From Schlesneria sp. (GTDB lineage Bacteria > Planctomycetota > Planctomycetia > Planctomycetales > Planctomycetaceae): 8,668 nt of DNA. The DNA lies in NCBI GenBank assembly GCA_025353525.1, contig JANXOO010001357.1, positions 1-8,668 on the forward strand. The letters run 5' to 3'. Made by a program: the position numbers and the translations under genes. Positions 1 through 4,335 of the stretch are shown piece by piece (the first letter of the stretch is position 1; each line of letters begins with the position of its first letter). Below the pieces are notes generated by a model. The model was not told where the DNA came from and made no database searches. It worked only from the letters and a program-made list of their open reading frames with translations.

Positions 1-96
1 GTCTCCCTTTTCAGCGAACGGCGGACGATTGTCTGAGGTGACGCGAATCGAAGATCTGTCATGAATTGTTCGACAAACCACAGGAGTCGAGCGAGA
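1..96. other. Left flank, no supported gene
   Basis: This stretch lies downstream of the prepilin-like gene. I see no recognisable gene or strong hairpin. A minus-strand reading frame is open from an ATG at 125-123 to the window edge (at least 41 codons), overlapping the end of the pilin-like gene. It has no convincing ribosome binding site and no recognisable motif, so I do not call it. Confidence 0.4.
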
Positions 97-378
97 TTAT
101 TGTTCGCCCGTTGAACCGCTGGCATGAATGTCCGACGTCGAGAGCGTCGTGTTGTTGTACGAGCTGCCGCCGTTGCCGTTTTGTCCCTGAGCGGCAAAGC
201 TTTGGTTCATCGAACCGAATGCACGGCCGACATCTTGCAGTTCGTGGTTGATATTAGCGGCGACTTCCGACAGTCCGACGACCATCGCGAGAACCCCGAC
301 CGTAGCGATCAGAATCAATTCGGCGGAAACAATGAAACCGGCTTCATCGTTCAACAGGCTGGTCAAGAGAGCGTTCAC
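97..378 (-). CDS. Flp/type IV prepilin-like small one-helix protein
   Basis: This 93-residue protein begins with a short polar leader ending in DEAG (residues 11-14). A hydrophobic helix follows at about residues 15-37, with Glu at position 20, then an amphipathic stretch (38-60) and a Gly/Asn/Ser/Thr/Gln-rich tail (61-93). This is the layout of Flp/TadE-like class III prepilins, in which prepilin peptidase cuts after Gly. Here the Glu is at +6 of the mature chain rather than the usual +5. I chose the GTG start at 378-376 because AAAGGA lies 8 bases upstream. An in-frame ATG at 546 would add 56 residues unlike any leader peptide and would bury the prepilin motif. No secretion ATPase, TadE or prepilin peptidase gene is visible nearby, so the gene appears to be an orphan in this window. 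Similar short proteins with a D/E-S/A-G-F leader are common in Planctomycetes. Assembly into a pilus is inferred; it could instead be a simple membrane-anchored peptide. Confidence 0.72.
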   Translation of the reverse strand: MNALLTSLLNDEAGFIVSAELILIATVGVLAMVVGLSEVAANINHELQDVGRAFGSMNQSFAAQGQNGNGGSSYNNTTLSTSDIHASGSTGEQ

Positions 379-436
379 GGTTGCGATCCTTTCTGAGGAT
401 TGTGTGTTGCGATGTTTCGCAGGATGGATGACCTGT

Positions 437-455
437 AAAGCAGACTGAATGCCAA
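437..455 (-). promoter_or_regulatory. Possible sigma-54-type promoter for the prepilin-like gene
   Basis: The minus strand reads TTGGCATTCAGTCTGCTTT. It has the GG-N10-GC spacing required at the -24/-12 elements of sigma-54 promoters, but differs from the consensus TGGCAC-N5-TTGCW at several positions. Transcription would start near 428, giving a leader of about 50 bases before the GTG start. Pilin genes are often under RpoN control in other bacteria. The match is imperfect and a chance occurrence is quite possible. Confidence 0.22.
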
Positions 456-586
456 TCAAAAAAATACGTCCGGTTTCAATGACATTGGCACCGCGTATTT
501 GATCGCAAGTCTCAACTCCGTAAGTAGTTTGTGATTTTATTGCCACCCTGTCCCAGCCCCGTCACAAGCCCCTGCAGGCGATGCCG

Positions 587-610
587 ACACGTTGGCAACA
601 CGCAACGTGT
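587..610. repeat. Perfect inverted repeat, 8-bp arms, 8-base spacer
   Basis: ACACGTTG (587-594) is followed after eight bases by its exact reverse complement CAACGTGT (603-610). Arm size and spacing would suit a dimeric regulator site or a small hairpin. It lies about 210 bases upstream of the prepilin-like start and 270 bases upstream of the isomerase start, so its target, if any, is unclear. Confidence 0.5.
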
Positions 611-692
611 ACAACGGCTGGCAGCAGGGCAATTTGTCGTAACATGCCACCATTTATATTGTTACGCGATGTTTCCCCGTGAAAACATCAAA

Positions 693-710
693 TGATGCCC
701 GGCGGCATCA
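693..710. repeat. Compact hairpin, 7-bp stem with four-base loop
   Basis: TGATGCC (693-699), the loop CGGC and GGCATCA (704-710) form a perfect stem. No T-tract follows on the plus strand. On the minus strand the stem is followed by TTTGATGTTTTC, which makes it a weak terminator-like structure for leftward transcription. No gene is visible that it would terminate. Confidence 0.4.
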
Positions 711-792
711 CGGCAACAAATCGTATGCCCACATATGAACCGGGAAGGTGGCTCAGCTATTTTTGCCGTCATGACCAGAGACACCGGTGAAT

Positions 793-826
793 CGATTGCT
801 ATTTTCGGGACGCGATTGGTATTTTC
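793..826 (+). repeat. 14-bp direct repeat with 20-bp period upstream of the isomerase gene
   Basis: CGATTGCTATTTTC (793-806) and CGATTGGTATTTTC (813-826) match at 13 of 14 positions and start exactly 20 bp apart, about two helical turns. They end 51 bases before the ATG of the exported isomerase gene. Two same-face sites in this position fit an activator or repressor binding region, or part of the promoter. No function is shown. Confidence 0.5.
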
Positions 827-877
827 ATCGTCAGAGTTTCCAGCTGACAGACTTTTTCATCCCGCAGGAACGACCAC

Positions 878-1723
878 ATGTCATTGAATTTGAATCGACG
901 AGATTTCCTTCGCGCAAGCGCTGTCGGATTGGCTGCCGCATCGGTTGCGCGCAGCGCCTTCGCCGCCGACCCCAAAGATCCGTATCTCGGCCTGAAAATG
1001 GGGATTCAAAGTTATTCGCTTCGAGAGTTCAAAGTCGAAGAAGCACTCGCACAAACGAAGACACTGGGGTTGAAGTATTGGGAAGCATTTCCCAATCACA
1101 TCCCGATGGGGACCGTTCCGAAACACGTTCAGACTCAGAAAGATCTGCTTTCAAAAGCCGGGATTACGTTGCTTTCGTACGGAGTCGTCGGTTTCGACGG
1201 GAATGAGAACGCCGCACGTGAAAAGTTTGATTTTGCCAAAGCGATGGGAATCAAGTCGCTGAGTGCCGATCCCAATCCGGATAAAGTTACTTTTGATTTA
1301 CTCGACAAACTCGTCGCCGAATATGACATCGCGATCGCGATTCACAATCATGGACCTGGACACAGGTACAACAAGATCAGCGATGTCGAAAACGTCGTCA
1401 AAGACCGGCACGCAAAAATCGGAGCGTGTGTTGACACCGGACACTATATTCGCGGTGATGAAAATCCCGTCGAGGCGGTGCAACGTTTCGGGAAGCGGGT
1501 CTTCGGCGTTCACCTCAAGGATGTAAAGACCTTGCCTGGCGGCGAAAAGCAGTTCAAGATTGCTGGCGAAGGCGACCTGAATGTCACCGAGTTGCTGAAA
1601 GCATTGAAGCATCTCAACTACGAATATTGCGTTGCCATCGAATACGAAGAAAATGCAAAAAATCCGTTATCGGATATCGAAGCATGCCTGAAGCACGTCC
1701 GCGAGTGTGCGGCAAAAATCTGA
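878..1723 (+). CDS. Tat-exported sugar phosphate isomerase/epimerase-like TIM-barrel protein
   Basis: This 281-residue protein has a twin-arginine signal peptide: RRDFLR at 7-12, then a hydrophobic Ala-rich stretch to about 29 and a likely cut near AFAA/D (30/31). It is therefore predicted to be exported folded, with its metal. The rest matches the xylose isomerase-like TIM barrel family (AP endonuclease 2 fold). Candidate metal and catalytic positions are Glu69 (YWEAF), His156/His158 (IHNHGP), Asp186/His189 (CVDTGHY), His212/Asp215 (HLKDV), Glu231 (GEGDL) and Glu255 (IEYE). The start has AGGAA seven bases upstream and places the Tat motif correctly. Length is normal for the family. Planctomycetes carry many such Tat-exported barrels, probably acting on sugars or sugar acids, but the substrate cannot be read from the sequence. 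A direct repeat lies just upstream and a terminator-like hairpin begins at the stop codon, so the gene may be monocistronic. Confidence 0.88.
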   Translation: MSLNLNRRDFLRASAVGLAAASVARSAFAADPKDPYLGLKMGIQSYSLREFKVEEALAQTKTLGLKYWEAFPNHIPMGTVPKHVQTQKDLLSKAGITLLSYGVVGFDGNENAAREKFDFAKAMGIKSLSADPNPDKVTFDLLDKLVAEYDIAIAIHNHGPGHRYNKISDVENVVKDRHAKIGACVDTGHYIRGDENPVEAVQRFGKRVFGVHLKDVKTLPGGEKQFKIAGEGDLNVTELLKALKHLNYEYCVAIEYEENAKNPLSDIEACLKHVRECAAKI

Positions 1724-1767
1724 TCTTACCGCTCGCGGTTCAGATCTCGGCTCCTTTCTTTGTTTTA
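1718..1767 (+). terminator. Possible terminator after the isomerase gene
   Basis: ATCTGA (1718-1723, including the stop codon) can pair with TCAGAT (1740-1745). Inside it ACCG (1728-1731) can pair with CGGT (1736-1739), leaving TCTT as a one-sided bulge. A pyrimidine- and T-rich stretch follows at 1752-1766, about seven bases from the stem. The stem is imperfect and the T-tract is interrupted, so it is at best a moderate intrinsic terminator. Confidence 0.33.
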
Positions 1768-1769
1768 AT

Positions 1770-1808
1770 CACCGATTCGTCTGCCACCGATTCGTCTGTC
1801 ACCGATTT
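1770..1808. repeat. Tandem repeat, 15-bp unit, about 2.6 copies
   Basis: The unit CACCGATTCGTCTGY occurs at 1770-1784 and 1785-1799, and a partial third copy CACCGATTT follows at 1800-1808. It lies in the 138-base gap between the isomerase and the LCAT-like gene, ending 53 bases before the latter's start. It may be replication slippage, or clustered sites for a DNA-binding protein. Confidence 0.6.
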
Positions 1809-1861
1809 GAAAAAACGACTACGATCCCGCCCACTTTGGAACCTCCAGGGATGGGCGGGTC

Positions 1862-3487
1862 ATGGTTCGAAAATCCGTGTGGACAACGGTCTTGGTCCTG
1901 GTGACTTTGGCGGGGTGCCGCTCATTGACTCCAGCGGGACGCGCACGGGTTATCAATGAAACGGCGGCGGAAAGCGATGCCGGACATTCCGGTGGCGGAA
2001 TCGGCACAACGGCTTCGTCGGCCGGGTTTTGGCAGGCACCAGGGTCAAATTCCGGCATTCGACAGTCGTCCGCATCTTCCGATGAAGGAATGACGGAAGT
2101 CATTCCGACAGCGACTACCGAAACGAGAACTGCGTGGGGTCGACCGGATCTGGGAAGCATCTACAGCCGAACGGCTCAGTCGGAAGAGTTACAACGAAAT
2201 CCGATCATCGTCATTCCGGGGATTCTCGGGTCAAAGCTGGTCGATGAATCGGAAAAGCGGGTTGCCTGGGGCGAATTCGGCGGAAACGGCATTGATCCTG
2301 CATCTGCCGAAGGGGCGCGGCTGCTCGCCCTTCCCATGGAACACAGTGCCCGGCTGGATGAGCTGACTGATACCGTCAAAGTCGCCGGAACACTCGACAC
2401 ATTGAATATTCGCGTCTTTGGAGTTCTTTTTCAGATAGCGGCCTATCGTGATATCGTGACCGCCCTCGGGTTTGGTGGCTACCGCGAAGTCGCCTCGAAT
2501 CAGAATCCGGGTTCCGGCGGAAATCACCAAGTCAACTGCTTTCAGTTCGCGTACGACTGGCGACGGGACAACGTGGAGACGGTTGCCCGTCTTCACGAAT
2601 TCATCCTCGAGAAAAAGGCCTTTGTCGAATCCGAGCGTCGCAAGCAATATGGCGATGACGCTCAACCCGTTCGTTTCGACATCGTCGCTCATTCGATGGG
2701 CGGTGTCATGGCCCGGTATTATCTTCAGTACGGGAATGCACCTCTTCCCGATGATGACGCGCCTCCCGAGGTTACCTGGGCGGGAGCACAATACGTCGAC
2801 CGCCTGGTGATGATCGCTCCGCCCAATGCAGGCTCGCTGCAGGCGGTTGAATACCTGACTCAGGGAGTCCAGTTTTCCAGGTTCTTTTCAAAATATGAAC
2901 CGGCACTTCTCGGCACGATGCCATCCATTTATCAATTGCTTCCGCGGACACGACATCGCCCGGTCGTTGCCGGTCCGAAACGCGTGGCCATCGATCTGTA
3001 CGATCCGCGAGTCTGGGTGCAGGCACGCTGGGGGTTCTTCAATCCCTCACAGACGGAACTCCTCAAGCAGTTGTTACCCGACGAACCTGATCTGCAGCGC
3101 CGACAGCAGATTGCCTATGCGCATCTGACGAAGTGCTTGCGCCGAGCCGAGCAATTTCACGTGGCACTCGATGTGCCAGCGGTACCGCCGACGGGAACTT
3201 CGATTCATCTGATCGCCAGCGATGCCCATCCGACGCTGTTTCAGTATTCGATCGACGCGCGCGGCAGCTTGACATCGACGGCTCGAGTGGCGGGTGACGG
3301 ACTGGTCACGCGGCACAGCGCGCTCATGGACGAACGACTCGCCGATCGAGGCAACTGGGCGCCGCGCCTTCAAAGCCCCATCAAATGGGACAGCGTGACA
3401 TTTCTCTTTACTGATCACCTGGGGCTGACGAAAGATCCTGCTTTCACAGACAACGTCCTGTATCTGCTTCTCGAATCGCCGCGATGA
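1862..3487 (+). CDS. LCAT-family alpha/beta-hydrolase lipoprotein (acyltransferase or lipase/esterase)
   Basis: This 541-residue protein starts with a lipoprotein signal peptide: basic start, hydrophobic 6-16, lipobox LAGC with Cys19. A Ser/Gly/Thr-rich linker to about 110 follows. The catalytic region matches the lecithin:cholesterol acyltransferase family (PF02450-like): oxyanion-side motif IVIPGILGSKL (116-126), FAYDWRRD (229-236), nucleophile elbow AHSMGG with Ser278, APPNAGS (319-325), likely acid Asp479 in GDGLVT and likely base His519 in TDHLGL. The triad therefore appears complete. The family transfers or hydrolyses acyl chains of phospholipids and other esters; whether this member is a transferase or a lipase cannot be decided. 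It should sit on a membrane facing the periplasm. The ribosome binding site is weak (AGGG 11 bases before the ATG), but the lipobox position supports this start. The gene is convergent with the sigma factor gene (87-base gap) and shows no operon partner. Confidence 0.85.
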   Translation: MVRKSVWTTVLVLVTLAGCRSLTPAGRARVINETAAESDAGHSGGGIGTTASSAGFWQAPGSNSGIRQSSASSDEGMTEVIPTATTETRTAWGRPDLGSIYSRTAQSEELQRNPIIVIPGILGSKLVDESEKRVAWGEFGGNGIDPASAEGARLLALPMEHSARLDELTDTVKVAGTLDTLNIRVFGVLFQIAAYRDIVTALGFGGYREVASNQNPGSGGNHQVNCFQFAYDWRRDNVETVARLHEFILEKKAFVESERRKQYGDDAQPVRFDIVAHSMGGVMARYYLQYGNAPLPDDDAPPEVTWAGAQYVDRLVMIAPPNAGSLQAVEYLTQGVQFSRFFSKYEPALLGTMPSIYQLLPRTRHRPVVAGPKRVAIDLYDPRVWVQARWGFFNPSQTELLKQLLPDEPDLQRRQQIAYAHLTKCLRRAEQFHVALDVPAVPPTGTSIHLIASDAHPTLFQYSIDARGSLTSTARVAGDGLVTRHSALMDERLADRGNWAPRLQSPIKWDSVTFLFTDHLGLTKDPAFTDNVLYLLLESPR

Positions 3488-3574
3488 CAGGCTGATCGAA
3501 TTGGCTGCAGGACACGCAAAACAGGTGCATCAGAGGCCACAACGCATTTCGCTGATCCGGCACACTGGATGAAA

Positions 3575-4171
3575 TCAGCCGGAATCCGAGAGCAATTCCT
3601 GCAATTTCGACAAAGTCCGGGTCAATAGCACGCGGACGGCACCGTCGGACTTTCCAAGACGATCGGCAACTTCTTTCGTTGGCAACCCTTCGACAAAGCG
3701 AAGTCGCAACAATTCACGTTGCTCGTCGGGCAAGCTGCCGATCGCTTCTTGCAACCGCAGCTCTTTCTGGCCGCGAGAAAATGCCTGGCTTGGCGAGGTC
3801 ATACTGGCGACGAGTAAATCGATGAAGCCGAACGCCTGGTGACCACCGAATGGAGAATCGATCGATACCTCACGCTCGGCAGAACGCTTCTTCGCAACGA
3901 TGAGATGGCGATGTGCGTCGATAATACGTTGTTCGGCCATTTGGCACAGCAAACGGAACGGGTCTCGGTCGGGGGCATCAAATGTCTGTAACGAGCCCAG
4001 AGCCGCCAAAATGACCTCTTGCAAAACATCGTCCGGTTCGAGTTTTGCCTTTAATGCCGGACCGATATTGTGCTGGATATAGGCCAGCAATTGCGGGCGT
4101 TTCAGCTCTACGAACGCCGCCAGTTCCTGCGGAGTTCCACAACTGCCGGATTCGCCGAAATCACTCATCAA
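3575..4171 (-). CDS. ECF-type RNA polymerase sigma factor, planctomycete subfamily
   Basis: This 198-residue protein has the two-domain plan of extracytoplasmic-function sigma factors. Region 2 spans about 20-95, including PDDVLQEV (46-53) of region 2.2 and a basic stretch RHLIVAKKRSAER (88-100). A linker rich in Ser/Gly/Phe follows (101-132). Region 4 spans about 138-195: SLPDEQRELLRLRFVEGL (146-163) precedes the helix-turn-helix TKEVADRLGKSDGAVRVLL (165-183). Region 1.1 and most of region 3 are absent, as expected. It most resembles the Planctomycetaceae-specific sigma-70 subfamilies. Two ATG codons are adjacent at the start; GAGG lies seven bases before the first. No anti-sigma gene is adjacent. 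Instead a transmembrane Ser/Thr kinase gene diverges from it, an arrangement known for several planctomycete ECF groups, so control by phosphorylation or through the kinase is a reasonable inference. Target promoters are unknown. Confidence 0.9.
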   Translation of the reverse strand: MMSDFGESGSCGTPQELAAFVELKRPQLLAYIQHNIGPALKAKLEPDDVLQEVILAALGSLQTFDAPDRDPFRLLCQMAEQRIIDAHRHLIVAKKRSAEREVSIDSPFGGHQAFGFIDLLVASMTSPSQAFSRGQKELRLQEAIGSLPDEQRELLRLRFVEGLPTKEVADRLGKSDGAVRVLLTRTLSKLQELLSDSG

Positions 4172-4335
4172 TCGGCCTCGTCATTGATCTCGTTTCAAAG
4201 GGGGGTTGAATATACTCGAACCCGAGGAATGTTGCATCCGCACTCTGTTGCACTCGCACGTTACTGGACGCGGCGGAAACGGCGGGCTACTTTCGTCATT
4301 CAAACACTTTTCGTATCTCCGTTGACCAGACCAAC
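4172..4335. promoter_or_regulatory. Divergent promoter region between sigma factor and kinase genes
   Basis: These 164 bases must hold the promoters of both genes. On the minus strand TATATT (4214-4209) is a good -10-like hexamer, 37 bases before the sigma factor ATG, but no good -35 box is found at 16-18 bases. A run of G bases sits near 4201. On the plus strand I see no convincing -10/-35 pair and only a poor ribosome binding site before the GTG at 4336. A GGAAAC followed by CGTC at 4275-4297 recalls ECF promoter elements, but the 13-base spacing is too short. Confidence 0.4.

Larger units (their letters stand above)
379..877. other. Divergent intergenic region between prepilin-like gene and exported isomerase
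   Basis: This 499-base region lies between the divergent starts at 378 (minus) and 878 (plus) and must carry promoters for both. From left to right it holds: the ribosome binding site of the minus-strand gene near 386-391; TGCCAAT (450-456) matched by ATTGGCA (484-490); an inverted repeat at 587-610; a compact hairpin at 693-710; a 14-bp direct repeat at 793-826; and AGGAA at 866-870, seven bases before the ATG at 878. An open frame from 787 on the plus strand is a shadow that runs into the isomerase gene out of frame. I see no RNA gene that I can name. Confidence 0.6.

Noticed and set aside
486..502. Sigma-54-like TGGCAC on the plus strand
   Set aside because: The -12 element is missing at the required spacing and the nearest plus-strand gene starts almost 400 bases away.
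97..546. Longer 149-residue form of the prepilin-like protein from an ATG at 546
   Set aside because: The extra 56 residues do not resemble a leader, would place the prepilin motif deep inside the protein, and the internal GTG at 378 has a well-spaced AAAGGA.
1819..2160. Minus-strand frame covering the start of the LCAT-like gene
   Set aside because: It has no ribosome binding site or recognisable motif, and overlaps the lipoprotein signal peptide and linker.
2231..2791. 186-codon open frame on the minus strand inside the LCAT-like gene
   Set aside because: It is antisense to a gene with clear family motifs, shows no recognisable domain, and is explained by codon bias of the plus-strand gene.
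3546..3575. Bulged hairpin between the convergent LCAT-like and sigma factor genes (ATTTC/GAAAT and ATCC/GGAT)
   Set aside because: The stems are short and A/T-rich with an unpaired GCTG, a competing GCTGAT/ATCAGC pairing exists, and no T-tract follows, so I do not call a terminator.
4275..4297. GGAAAC ... CGTC as an ECF-type promoter for the kinase gene
   Set aside because: The spacing is 13 bases, shorter than the usual 16-17, so autoregulation by the neighbouring sigma factor is not supported by this match.
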